Part shown: piece after piece, positions 14,617 through 22,635 of the stretch
Position numbering within the stretch: the first letter of the stretch is position 1
Layout of the letters: each line of letters opens with the position of its first letter
Source: SIG636 sp045537905
Lineage (GTDB): Bacteria > Bacillota > Clostridia > Oscillospirales > CAG-382
DNA length: 23,441 nt
Assembly (NCBI GenBank): GCA_045537905.1
Contig: JAZSQJ010000039.1
Coordinates: 1 to 23,441, forward strand
Direction of reading: 5' to 3'
Position numbers and translations under genes: made by a program
The notes under the pieces: model-generated
The model's input: the letters and a program-made list of their open reading frames with translations, nothing else
What the model was told of the DNA's origin: nothing
Databases searched by the model: none

Positions 14617-17172
14617 TTATATCTCTGCCTTCTTCTTAAGCTGATAAAGCAGTCCCATAGCCTCTATGGGCGTAAGGGTGTCCAGATTGGTGCTGCGGAG
14701 GGTATCGGCTATCTCCGCCTCTGCCATAGAGCTGAAGCTGATAAGTCCGCTGTCCTCTGCGGGGGCGGTCTTTTTGGAAAGGGGCATATCCTTTTCCAGA
14801 CTGCCAAGAATGCGTTTTGCCCTTCTTACCACCTCGTCGGGTACACCTGCCAGCTTGGCTACCTCTATACCGTAGCTTTCGTCCGCACTGCCTCTTACTA
14901 TCTTCCTTAAAAATACTACCGTGTCCCCACGCTTTTTGGCGGCAACGTTGTAGTTTACTACCCCCTCCAGCTCACCCTCAAGCTCTGTAAGCTCGTGATA
15001 ATGGGTGGCAAAGAGAGTCTTTGCACCTATTTTGCTAAGGGTGTACTCCAAAGCGGCACGGGCTATGCTCATACCGTCGTAGGTGGAGGTACCCCTGCCT
15101 ATCTCGTCGTATATAATAAGACTGTTTGCCGTGGCGTTTTTAAGTATCGCCGCCAGCTCGGTCATCTCCAGCATAAAGGTGCTGTTGCCCGTAGCAAGGT
15201 CGTCGGAGGCACCCACACGGGTAAATACCCTGTCCACTACCCCTATCCTGGCGCTTTTTGCAGGCACGAAGGAGCCTATCTGCGCCATTACGGTAATAAG
15301 GGCAACCTGCCTCATATAGGTGGACTTACCTGCCATATTGGGGCCCGTTATAAGGGCAAGGCGGTTTTTCGCCTTGTCAAGGAGGCAGTCGTTAGGTACG
15401 AAGTAGGCGTCGCCCATAAACCTTTCCACAACGGGGTGTCTGCCGTCCTTAATATCAATTATTCCGCTGGCGTCCACCTCGGGTCTGGTGTAGCCGCCTA
15501 CTGCCGCCAGCTCCGCCATAGACTGGTAAACGTCCAGCTCAGCAAGGACGGCGGCGCTTGCCTGTATCCTGGAAATGCGTGCGATAACGTAGGCACGGAG
15601 AGCCTGAAACAGCTCGTACTCCAGGGCACACAGCTTGTCCTTGGCGCCGATAACACGGCTTTCCATATCCTTAAGCTCGGGGGTAACGAAACGCTCGCAA
15701 TTGGCAAGGGTCTGACGGCGGATATAGGTCTCGGGCACGTCCTTAACGAAGGATTTCGATACCTCTATGTAATAGCCAAACACCTTGTTATAGCCTACCT
15801 TAAGAGTGCGTATACCCGTACGCTCCTTTTCCCCTGCCTCTATGCGTGATATCCACGCCTTGCCGTCGGTCATCATAGTGCGAAGCTCGTCCACGGAGGC
15901 GTTTGCCCCCGTCTTGATTATGCCACCCTCCTTAAGAGTGATGGGCGGGTCCTCCGTAATAGTGGAGGCAATGCTTTGCTCCACGTCGGAAAGAGGGTCA
16001 AGGGCCTTGTACAAGCCTACGAGAGCCTCGCTGTTACAGCCTGCAATAAGGCTCTTTATGGCAGGCAGGCGGCCCGCGCTGTTTTCCAGCGCCCTTAGGT
16101 CTCTGGCGTTGGCACTGCCGTAAACCAGACGGGTAGTGATACGCTCCATATCCACTACGGACTTAAGCAGCTCCCTCAGCTCCTTGCGGAGAGGGCCGTT
16201 GTTCTTAAGCTCCTCCACTGCGGAAAGACGCCTGTTTATAGCCTTGGGTGAAAGCAGGGGACGGTCTATCCACTGCCTGAGCAGTCTTGCCCCCGGACCC
16301 GTTCGGGTTTTATCCATCGCCCACAGCAAACTGCCCTTTTTGTCCCCCGTGCGGAGCGCCTCGGTAAGCTCCAGATTCCGTCTTGTAAAGGCGTCTGCCC
16401 GAAGGAACGCCTCAGAGCGGTAGTATTTTACGGGCTTTATATAAGTAAGGTCTGTTTTTTGGGTCTTTTTTATGTAGCCGAGAAGCAGTGCCGCCGCCTT
16501 TTCGGAAAGGTCGGTAACAAAGCCCTCTCCCCCCGTGCCGCCCTTTTGGCGGAGAAGCTCCTCCTCACTGTCCTCGGAAAAGCTGATAAGGGCGCCAAGG
16601 CGGTGACCGAACAAAGCCAACACGCTCTCGGGCGTGTCCTCTCTCAGCACTACCTCGCTGGGAGACGCTGCCGCCGCCTCTGCCACGAGGATAGCTTCCT
16701 TTTCGTCCCCTACCGCCTCGGTAGCAATAAGCTCACCCGTGGAAACGTCGGCAAAGGCTATGCCAATGCCCGTGTCCCCCACGGTAACTGCGGCAATATA
16801 GTTGTTGCTTTCGTCCCTCAGGTAGCCTCCGTCGGTAACGGTGCCGGGGCTGACGATACGCACGACCCCACGCTTAACTATACCCTTGGTGGAGGCAGGG
16901 TCCTCAAGCTGCTCGCAAATGGCAACACGGTAGCCCTTGGCTATAAGCTTGGTAAGATAAGTATCTACTGCGTGGTAGGGGACGCCGCACATAGGCGCAC
17001 GCTTGCCGTCGCCGCTGTCACGGGCTGTCAGCACCAGCTGAAGCTCCTCCGACACGGTTTTCGCATCATCAAAAAACAGCTCGTAAAAGTCCCCCAGACG
17101 GAACATCAAAAGGCAGTCCTTGTGCTCCTCCTTTATCTGCAGGTATTGCTGCATCATAGGTGACATCGCCAT
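14617..17172 (-). CDS. mutS: DNA mismatch repair protein MutS
   Basis: MutS binds mismatches and small loops in DNA and recruits MutL. This is the MutS1 type: residues 24-35 contain GDFYELF with the mismatch-probing Phe-x-Glu (F29, E31). Connector, lever and clamp regions follow, then the ATPase with Walker A GPNMAGKS (610-617), the GASDDLATGNSTFMLEM signature, Walker B LIIYDEIGRG (about 685-694) and the FATHYHEL switch. The C-terminal region ends with a helical segment (TPIEAMGLLYQLKKK) as usual. At 851 residues it is full length. The ATG at 17172 has AAAGGAGGGGG about 8 bases upstream; a second in-frame ATG two codons later is possible. It lies 37 bases after ricA and abuts mutL. Confidence 0.98.
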   Translation of the reverse strand: MAMSPMMQQYLQIKEEHKDCLLMFRLGDFYELFFDDAKTVSEELQLVLTARDSGDGKRAPMCGVPYHAVDTYLTKLIAKGYRVAICEQLEDPASTKGIVKRGVVRIVSPGTVTDGGYLRDESNNYIAAVTVGDTGIGIAFADVSTGELIATEAVGDEKEAILVAEAAAASPSEVVLREDTPESVLALFGHRLGALISFSEDSEEELLRQKGGTGGEGFVTDLSEKAAALLLGYIKKTQKTDLTYIKPVKYYRSEAFLRADAFTRRNLELTEALRTGDKKGSLLWAMDKTRTGPGARLLRQWIDRPLLSPKAINRRLSAVEELKNNGPLRKELRELLKSVVDMERITTRLVYGSANARDLRALENSAGRLPAIKSLIAGCNSEALVGLYKALDPLSDVEQSIASTITEDPPITLKEGGIIKTGANASVDELRTMMTDGKAWISRIEAGEKERTGIRTLKVGYNKVFGYYIEVSKSFVKDVPETYIRRQTLANCERFVTPELKDMESRVIGAKDKLCALEYELFQALRAYVIARISRIQASAAVLAELDVYQSMAELAAVGGYTRPEVDASGIIDIKDGRHPVVERFMGDAYFVPNDCLLDKAKNRLALITGPNMAGKSTYMRQVALITVMAQIGSFVPAKSARIGVVDRVFTRVGASDDLATGNSTFMLEMTELAAILKNATANSLIIYDEIGRGTSTYDGMSIARAALEYTLSKIGAKTLFATHYHELTELEGELEGVVNYNVAAKKRGDTVVFLRKIVRGSADESYGIEVAKLAGVPDEVVRRAKRILGSLEKDMPLSKKTAPAEDSGLISFSSMAEAEIADTLRSTNLDTLTPIEAMGLLYQLKKKAEI

Positions 17173-17209
17173 AGCTCGGTCCCCCTCCTTTCCGTAGAAT
17201 ATGGGTTAA

Positions 17210-17596
17210 TTAGTGACAGCCGTGGCAGTCGTGGCAGTTGCCGCTGCAATCGCTGGGAGGCATAATATAGCTCATTATAGTCTGGTTAACCTCGTTAAGC
17301 AGCTCGTTAAGCTTGTTTTCTGCCACTGCAAGGGCCTTCATGCTTTCGCTTGCCATAATCTTTTCGTAAAGAGCGTTTACCCTTGTCTCCATACTCTTTA
17401 TAAGGTTTTCGTCCTGCTCGGGCTGGGTTTTCTGCTCCTCGAGCAGCATACGCTGTACGTTGTACTCGCTTACTGCGCCCGTCATCTCCGTATCGTTAAC
17501 GTAAGCCTCTCTGGCTACAAGGTACTCCTGTACTACTACGTCGTTCTTAAGCGCCTCGCCAAAGTTGTCAAGCAATGCCTTCAAATAGTTATCCAT
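17210..17596 (-). CDS. ricA: YlbF/YmcA family protein (RicA-like) with Cys/His tail
   Basis: The 128-residue helical protein has the YlbF/YmcA fold. In Bacillus subtilis RicA (YmcA), RicF (YlbF) and RicT (YaaT) form a complex with Fe-S clusters that affects RNase Y-dependent mRNA maturation, competence and sporulation. The gene order miaB-ymcA-(cotE)-mutS-mutL of B. subtilis matches the order here, which supports RicA over RicF. The C-terminus is strikingly metal-ligand rich: in the last 12 residues Cys sits at 117, 121, 124 and 127 and His at 122, 125 and 128. The family uses C-terminal cysteines as cluster ligands, so this tail is a likely ligand set. A long helical, coiled-coil-like region covers about 45-105. 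The start at 17596 has AGGAAA upstream. It lies 22 bases after miaB and 37 before mutS. Confidence 0.85.
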   Translation of the reverse strand: MDNYLKALLDNFGEALKNDVVVQEYLVAREAYVNDTEMTGAVSEYNVQRMLLEEQKTQPEQDENLIKSMETRVNALYEKIMASESMKALAVAENKLNELLNEVNQTIMSYIMPPSDCSGNCHDCHGCH

Positions 17597-17618
17597 TTTT
17601 TATATTTCCTTTCAAATT

Positions 17619-19034
17619 TTATTCTACCAAAACGCCGCTTAAGGTGTATGCCTTAACGGCAGTTACCTTTACGTTTATAAACCTGCCGGCGCATGCCTTT
17701 TCCCTGTCGGCGCCCTCGGGCAGGTCAAAGCTTATAATTTTATTATGCCCCGTTCTGCCCACAAACTTACCCTCACACTCACCGTCGGAAAGAACACGAA
17801 GCACTCTTCCTAAAAGGCGGTTGTTTAGTTCCTCAGCCCTCTTGTTCTCCACCTCGCAAAGACGGGCAAAACGCTTTGTTTTTACCTGGTGGGGGACCTG
17901 CTCCATATCAGCGGCAGGAGTGCCCGGACGGGGTGAGTACACGAAGGTAAACAAGGCGTCAAAGCCTACCTTGTCCACCGCCCTTACGGTGTCCTCTGCC
18001 TCCTCCTCGGTCTCCGTAGGGTAGCCGCAGATAATGTCGCTTGTTAGCGACACGTCGGGGATAAGGCTGCGGATATACGCCGCCTTTTCCATATACTGCT
18101 CTATGGTGTAGCGTCGGTTCATCAAGCCAAGGATGCGGTTGTTGCCCGACTGCATAGGCAGGTGAAACTGGGGTGCGATTTTGGGGTTTGCCGCCATAAC
18201 CTGCACCAGCTCCGGGGAGGCGTCCTTGGGATGGGAGGTCATAAACCTTATCCAGTATTCCCCCTCAAAGCTTGCCGCCTTTGCCAGCAGTTCGGGGAAG
18301 CTCATATCCCCCCTGTAGGAGTTTACGTTCTGACCTAACAGAGTTATATCCTTGTAGCCTGCCTTAACAAGCTCCTCTATCTCCTTTAGTATATCCTCGC
18401 TCCTACGGCTACGCTCCCTGCCACGAACGTAGGGCACCACGCAATAGGTGCAAAAGTTGTTACAGCCGTACATTATCGATACCCACGCCTTGTAGCTGTG
18501 CTCCCTTACGCTGGGCAGTCCTTCTGCTATAACGCCAAACTCGTCGTGCCTTTTGCCGCTTATATAAACGGCGCTCTTTTTGTCCCCAAGCAGACGGTTA
18601 TACACCATCTCGGGAAGAAGGTGCTGCTTGTCGGTACCGAAGATTATATCAATATAGGGGTAGCTTTTTTGCATCTGCTCTCTGCGGTGGCTTTGCTCCG
18701 CCATACAGCCGCAGAGGGCGGTAACTATGTCTTTGTCCTTTTCCTTCAGCTTACGGAGGGCACCCGCCTTGGACAGCGCCTTAAGCTCGGCGTGCTCACG
18801 GATAGCGCAGGTGTTAAAGATGATAAGGCTTGCCTCCTCCATTACCTCGGTTTTGGTGTAGCCCATAAGACAGGCAAGACCCATAAGGCGTTCACTGTCT
18901 GCCTCGTTCTGCTGACAGCCGAAGGTGGATATATACACCTTTTTGTCCTTACCGCCGTTAAAGTCCTTTACCCTCTCCGCAAAGGAAAGCTGTTTCTTTA
19001 TCTCACTATGGGGAACAAAAATGTTGTTTTCCAT
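17619..19034 (-). CDS. miaB: tRNA methylthiotransferase MiaB
   Basis: MiaB is a radical-SAM enzyme that adds a methylthio group to i6A37 of tRNAs, giving ms2i6A. The N-terminal domain has three auxiliary-cluster cysteines in TFGCQQNEAD (C40), FNTCAIRE (C76) and LCGCMAEQ (C110). The radical-SAM motif C191-x3-C195-x2-C198 lies in YGCNNFCTYCVVPYVRG, which is typical of MiaB rather than MtaB or RimO. A TRAM RNA-binding domain closes the protein (about 405-471). At 471 residues it is normal. The ATG at 19034 follows AAAGGAC. It lies 21 bases after the NlpC/P60 gene and 22 before ricA, within a co-directional run. MiaA, which makes the substrate, is not in this window. Confidence 0.97.
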   Translation of the reverse strand: MENNIFVPHSEIKKQLSFAERVKDFNGGKDKKVYISTFGCQQNEADSERLMGLACLMGYTKTEVMEEASLIIFNTCAIREHAELKALSKAGALRKLKEKDKDIVTALCGCMAEQSHRREQMQKSYPYIDIIFGTDKQHLLPEMVYNRLLGDKKSAVYISGKRHDEFGVIAEGLPSVREHSYKAWVSIMYGCNNFCTYCVVPYVRGRERSRRSEDILKEIEELVKAGYKDITLLGQNVNSYRGDMSFPELLAKAASFEGEYWIRFMTSHPKDASPELVQVMAANPKIAPQFHLPMQSGNNRILGLMNRRYTIEQYMEKAAYIRSLIPDVSLTSDIICGYPTETEEEAEDTVRAVDKVGFDALFTFVYSPRPGTPAADMEQVPHQVKTKRFARLCEVENKRAEELNNRLLGRVLRVLSDGECEGKFVGRTGHNKIISFDLPEGADREKACAGRFINVKVTAVKAYTLSGVLVE

Positions 19035-19055
19035 AAAACGTCCTTTTATAAACTG

Positions 19056-19841
19056 CTAAAATATGCTTGCCACCTGGGTAAGGTTTTCCTTAAGATAGGC
19101 GTTAAACAGAGGGCTGTCCTCCCTGAAGGAGTTAAAGCCAACGCCGCCTAAAGAGGTGGTGGAGTGGATGTACAGACCGCTGCCGATATAGATTGCCACG
19201 TGACCGGGGAAGAAAAGCAGGTCACCCTCCTTAGCCTGGTCCAGAGTTATCTCCTTAAGGATAGGAGACCTTTCAAAATGAGCGTCCCTGTAAAGGTGCA
19301 GTCCGTTCATATAATAAGACATAAAGGCAAGTCCGCTACAGTCGATACCGGAGGCGGTCTTACCGCCCCAGCGGTAGGAGGTGCCCACGTACAGACGGGC
19401 GGTGTTGACGATGTCACGGCGAAGCTCTGCCTCCGTGCGTTTTCTGTCCATTTCGGCAATAGGCATTATGTTTGCCTTATGGATAAAGCCGTGTCTGCCG
19501 TCAGCCAGCTCTATCTCCGCATATCTTTCCGTTCCGCCGCTGACAAGCTTTATAAAACTGCCTCTGGGCACGGAGATAAGAGCGCCCTTGCCGTTCTTAG
19601 GCTCGGGAAGTAAATCACCGTAGGCGGAGGTAACCACGTGGGTAACCTTGTACACTTCATCGCTGATAGCACTTTTTGCCACGTAGCCTATATAGTCGTA
19701 CTCGGTGTGTATCTTATAAAAGTCGCCGTTTTCCTCCAGTATCTCCGCCTTCTGACCGTAAAACGCCTCGTCGGTGTATTCACTGTCGGCAGTAGGCTCC
19801 TTGTAAAGAGGAAGAAGGGGTACTATAACGGAATGCTTCAT
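19056..19841 (-). CDS. NlpC/P60 peptidase, YkfC-like muropeptide peptidase
   Basis: The 261-residue protein has two SH3-like domains (about 1-130) followed by an NlpC/P60 cysteine peptidase (about 140-261). The catalytic residues are C168 in GIDCSG, H214 in GHVAIYIG and probably H226 in YIHSTTS. There is no signal peptide, so it is probably cytoplasmic. This matches the gamma-D-Glu-diaminopimelate peptidases of the YkfC / dipeptidyl-peptidase VI type, which release L-Ala-gamma-D-Glu from recycled muropeptides. An L-Ala-D/L-Glu epimerase 1.5 kb away would use that dipeptide, which supports the assignment. The ATG at 19841 has GAGGT upstream. It heads the miaB-mutSL run with a 21-base gap, and is divergent from pdaA. 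No confident promoter was found in the 90-base divergent gap. Confidence 0.88.
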   Translation of the reverse strand: MKHSVIVPLLPLYKEPTADSEYTDEAFYGQKAEILEENGDFYKIHTEYDYIGYVAKSAISDEVYKVTHVVTSAYGDLLPEPKNGKGALISVPRGSFIKLVSGGTERYAEIELADGRHGFIHKANIMPIAEMDRKRTEAELRRDIVNTARLYVGTSYRWGGKTASGIDCSGLAFMSYYMNGLHLYRDAHFERSPILKEITLDQAKEGDLLFFPGHVAIYIGSGLYIHSTTSLGGVGFNSFREDSPLFNAYLKENLTQVASIF

Positions 19842-19931
19842 AAATATATACCTCGCTTTAATTAATTTACATAAATTGCTTCGTTTGCTTTTACTCTTTT
19901 CGGACAGGATATCTGTAAAGGAGTGATTATT

Positions 19932-20678
19932 ATGAAAACAAAGCTTTTTTGTCTTTTGTTCAGTTTTATTATGGCACTGCCCGTGTCTGCGGATACCGCC
20001 TATAACTGGTATTTTAAGTCAGCAGGTGACGGCAGTCAGCCTACTGTTATGGACGGCAACACCATGCCCGACAAATACGGCGCCATCTACCTTGGGGACA
20101 AGGACGACAAGGTAATATACCTTACCTTTGACGCAGGCTACGGCTGTGAGAGCTTAGATAGCATCCTCGCCACCCTTAAAGAGGAGGAGGTAAAGGCTAC
20201 CTTTTTTATACTGCCTGCCCTTATCAAGTACGCCCGTCCTACGGTGATGCAGATGATAGAGGACGGACACCTGGTAGGCAACCACACGAAAAGCCACGCC
20301 AATATGGCACGCCTTGGCAGTAAGGAAGCCGTGGAAAAGGAGCTTACTGCCCTGGAGGACTACTACAGGGAGGAAACGGGAGCAGAGATGAGCCCCTATT
20401 ACCGTCCCCCCGAAGGAGCCTTTTCCGAGCAGAGCCTACGCTTTGCCCACGAGCTGGGCTATACCGCCGTTTTCTGGTCCTTTGCCTATGCGGATTGGGA
20501 TAACGCCAAGCAGCCCGACCCCAACGCCGCCCTGGAGCGTATACTGAAGCACGCCCACAACGGAGAGGTTATGCTGCTGCACCCTAACTCCGCTACCAAC
20601 GCCGCCCTGATGGGGGATATGATAAGGGAGCTTAAGGCAAGAGGCTACCGCTTTGACACGGTGGATAATATAGCTTGA
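19932..20678 (+). CDS. pdaA: Polysaccharide deacetylase, PdaA type (cortex delta-lactam)
   Basis: The 248-residue exported protein has a signal peptide (1-20, ending VSA) and a NodB-type carbohydrate esterase 4 domain. Motifs are TFDAGYG (65-71, catalytic D67), H118-T-K-S-H122, RPPEGAFS (158-165), and LLHPNS with H217. The second Asp of the usual TFDDG is Ala, as is seen in the PdaA subgroup, which differs in metal binding. PdaA removes the acetyl group from muramic acid after CwlD has cut the peptide, allowing muramic delta-lactam formation in the spore cortex. This suggests sporulation, but no sigma-G or sigma-F promoter could be recognised. The ATG at 19932 follows AAAGGAG by 8 bases; the GTG at 19923 overlaps the ribosome site and is rejected. 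Its end lies 7 bases from the end of the convergent hydrolase gene. Confidence 0.9.
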   Translation: MKTKLFCLLFSFIMALPVSADTAYNWYFKSAGDGSQPTVMDGNTMPDKYGAIYLGDKDDKVIYLTFDAGYGCESLDSILATLKEEEVKATFFILPALIKYARPTVMQMIEDGHLVGNHTKSHANMARLGSKEAVEKELTALEDYYREETGAEMSPYYRPPEGAFSEQSLRFAHELGYTAVFWSFAYADWDNAKQPDPNAALERILKHAHNGEVMLLHPNSATNAALMGDMIRELKARGYRFDTVDNIA

Positions 20679-20685
20679 CGGGTGT

Positions 20686-21420
20686 TTATACCACGGGTCT
20701 TTCCGCACCCAATGCGGCAAGACCTGCCCCACCCATAAGACGCTTTATCTTGGCAGAGTCGTACTTGTAGCTGAACACGCCAACAAACATATACTCCCCG
20801 CCCTCCTTACGGAGTACGGCGATATCGTTATACACGTCGGGAATACTGCCGCCCTTGCCGTAGTATTCCACGCTCATATCGTAAACGTAGCGTACTATAC
20901 GCTCCACGCCCTTATGACGGCTCATTATATCCCTGCCGAGGGGCTTGTTTATAACGTAACGCATTACCTTAAGGCAGTCGTTAAGACAGCTAAGGTTGTC
21001 CTCGCCACGCTCTACTGCGGCGTAGTCCAGCATCTTTCTGCCGATAACCGTATGCTCGGTGCCTATTACTTCCCTGCAAAAGCGGTTTATATTGTCCATA
21101 CCTGCATCAAGGAAAAGAGCGTTGGTGGCAGAGTTATCGGAAAAGCTCATCATCCACACCAGGAGCTCCTTAACGGTAGCGCTTGTAATACGAAGCTCCG
21201 TCATAATGCTGGTGCCGATAAGCATTTTACGGGGAATTTCTATAACACGGTCAAAGTCCTTTTCATATTCCAGGTAGTACGCCAGTACGAAGGTCTTTAT
21301 TATGCTGGCGGTTTTGAACACACGGTCTGCGTTGTGGCTGTAGAGCGCATCGCCCTCTCCGTAAAGGGGACAGATAAGAACGCTGTTTGCCTCCTTATCG
21401 AAGTATTTTTGTAATTCCAA
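20686..21420 (-). CDS. Intracellular serine hydrolase, class A beta-lactamase fold
   Basis: The 244-residue protein has the three motifs of the serine beta-lactamase / DD-peptidase fold: S39-I-I-K42, S94-D-N96, and K189-G-G191 in place of KTG or KSG. SDN is typical of class A enzymes. There is no signal peptide or membrane segment, which is unusual because beta-lactamases work outside the membrane. A cytoplasmic role on recycled muropeptides is my inference from its partner, the dipeptide epimerase, whose end it overlaps by 26 bases. It starts with TTG at 21420, supported by AAGGAGGG eight bases upstream; no other start fits that site. The family class A Glu166 equivalent is not obvious, so the true reaction may not be beta-lactam hydrolysis. 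Confidence 0.83.
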   Translation of the reverse strand: MELQKYFDKEANSVLICPLYGEGDALYSHNADRVFKTASIIKTFVLAYYLEYEKDFDRVIEIPRKMLIGTSIMTELRITSATVKELLVWMMSFSDNSATNALFLDAGMDNINRFCREVIGTEHTVIGRKMLDYAAVERGEDNLSCLNDCLKVMRYVINKPLGRDIMSRHKGVERIVRYVYDMSVEYYGKGGSIPDVYNDIAVLRKEGGEYMFVGVFSYKYDSAKIKRLMGGAGLAALGAERPVV

Positions 21421-22471
21421 GACCGATTCCCTCCTTAGGTATGTTTATTTTACTGCCCACGTAAGAGGTATGAGCCTCTATGGGATATTCCTTGCAAAGA
21501 TAGGGTGCGTCAAGGTCGTAGCACTTGATCCCCACGGCGGCGCCGAAGTGTGCCGCCGCAGTGATGCTTACGGGACCCTCCATCATACAGCCAAGCATAC
21601 AGGGCACGCCGTACTCGGAAGCGATTTTATGAATCCTCTGCGCCTCGTAGATACCGCCGCACTTCATCAGCTTGATGTTTACCATATTACAGCCGCCCAT
21701 AGCCAAAATACGCTTTGCCTCCTCGGGACCAAACACGCACTCGTCCGCAAGAATAGGATAGGGCACCGCCTTGGTTACCGCCACCATAGCGTCCAGGTCG
21801 GCGTAGTGAACGGGCTGCTCTATCAGCTCGATATTCATACCCATCTTCACACAGGCGTCGCATACGTAAACGGCATCCTCCACAGACCAAGCCTGGTTGG
21901 CGTCCAGCCTTACCTTAACGTCCTTGCCAAAGAGAGGAAGCAGCGCCTTAAGACGCTCCACGTCCGTCTCCTTAGGGCCGCCCAGCTTTACCTTGATGGC
22001 GGTAAAGCCCTCTGCCAGATGCTTCTTAGCCTCCTCAGCCATCACCTCGGGGGTGCCAAGGCTGACGGTAGCGTCAGTCTCAAGGCTCAGGGGTGCCTTG
22101 TCTCCGCCCAGATAGCCGTACAGAGAAACGCCCTTTTCCTTGGCAAGAAGGTCGTACAAAGCAATGTCTACAGCCGCCTTGGGGCTGGAGTTGTGGAAAA
22201 GAGCCTTTTGTACCAAGGGAAGCAGCTCCTCGGAAACAGTCTGACCCTTAAGCAAGGGTGCATACACCTCGTTAACAGCGTAAAGGATACTGCCAACGGT
22301 GTCGCCCGTTATAACAGGGGTAGGCGCACAGGCACCGTAGCCGCTGATACCTGCATCGGTGTCGATACGCAAAACGTAGTCACGAATAACGGAAATAGAC
22401 CTCTTTGAGGTCACAAAGGGTTGTTTAAGCGGAATATCCTCCGCAAATATTTCAATACCTGTTATTTTCAA
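21395..22471 (-). CDS. L-Ala-D/L-Glu dipeptide epimerase (enolase superfamily)
   Basis: The enzyme epimerises L-Ala-D-Glu from peptidoglycan to L-Ala-L-Glu so that it can be degraded. The 358-residue protein shows the muconate-lactonizing subgroup machinery: K160-x-K162 (AIKVKLGG), metal ligands D190 (RLDANQAW), E218 (ELIEQP) and D243 (LADE), and the second base K267 (NIKLMKCGG). D319-L-D321 near the end matches the DxD dipeptide-binding motif known from AEE/YkfB. It begins with TTG at 22471 behind AGGGGG at usable spacing, and has a good promoter at 22506-22534. It is co-transcribed with the overlapping serine hydrolase. It probably works with the NlpC/P60 peptidase at 19056-19841 in muropeptide recycling, as YkfB does with YkfC. 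Confidence 0.92.
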   Translation of the reverse strand: MKITGIEIFAEDIPLKQPFVTSKRSISVIRDYVLRIDTDAGISGYGACAPTPVITGDTVGSILYAVNEVYAPLLKGQTVSEELLPLVQKALFHNSSPKAAVDIALYDLLAKEKGVSLYGYLGGDKAPLSLETDATVSLGTPEVMAEEAKKHLAEGFTAIKVKLGGPKETDVERLKALLPLFGKDVKVRLDANQAWSVEDAVYVCDACVKMGMNIELIEQPVHYADLDAMVAVTKAVPYPILADECVFGPEEAKRILAMGGCNMVNIKLMKCGGIYEAQRIHKIASEYGVPCMLGCMMEGPVSITAAAHFGAAVGIKCYDLDAPYLCKEYPIEAHTSYVGSKINIPKEGIGLGITKILR

Positions 22472-22505
22472 AAGGCATACGCCCCCTTATAGATTATTAC
22501 ATAAT

Positions 22506-22534
22506 ATTATACACCCCCGCACCCAAAATTGCAA
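22506..22534 (-). promoter_or_regulatory. Sigma-A promoter of the epimerase-hydrolase pair
   Basis: On the minus strand TTGCAA (22529-22534) and TATAAT (22506-22511) are 17 bases apart, about 35 bases ahead of the TTG start codon. The spacer is G-rich (GGGTGCGGGGGTG). The -10 box is perfect. Confidence 0.72.
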
Positions 22535-22593
22535 TATAGGGGAGGGAAAAAAAGGCCGGAGCGCAAAAATTTAATTTTATTTTTTCAAGAAGT

Positions 22594-22633
22594 AGTTTAG
22601 GGCAACACAGTTTGTGTTTCCCTAAACTTTTTT
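22594..22633 (+). terminator. Strong two-part hairpin with T-run
   Basis: AGTTTAGGG (22594-22602) pairs perfectly with 22620-22628, and AACACA (22604-22609) with TGTGTT (22613-22618) inside it, with a GTT loop. On the plus strand six T residues close it (22628-22633). No plus-strand gene precedes it within 1.9 kb, so it most likely acts as a bidirectional terminator for the minus-strand PBP fragment, whose stop codon lies 3 bases past the T-run. Confidence 0.65.
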
Positions 22634-22635
22634 AA

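Noticed and set aside
20686..21420. Call as an antibiotic-resistance beta-lactamase
   Set aside because: No signal peptide, KGG instead of KTG or KSG, and pairing with a dipeptide epimerase point to a housekeeping hydrolase.
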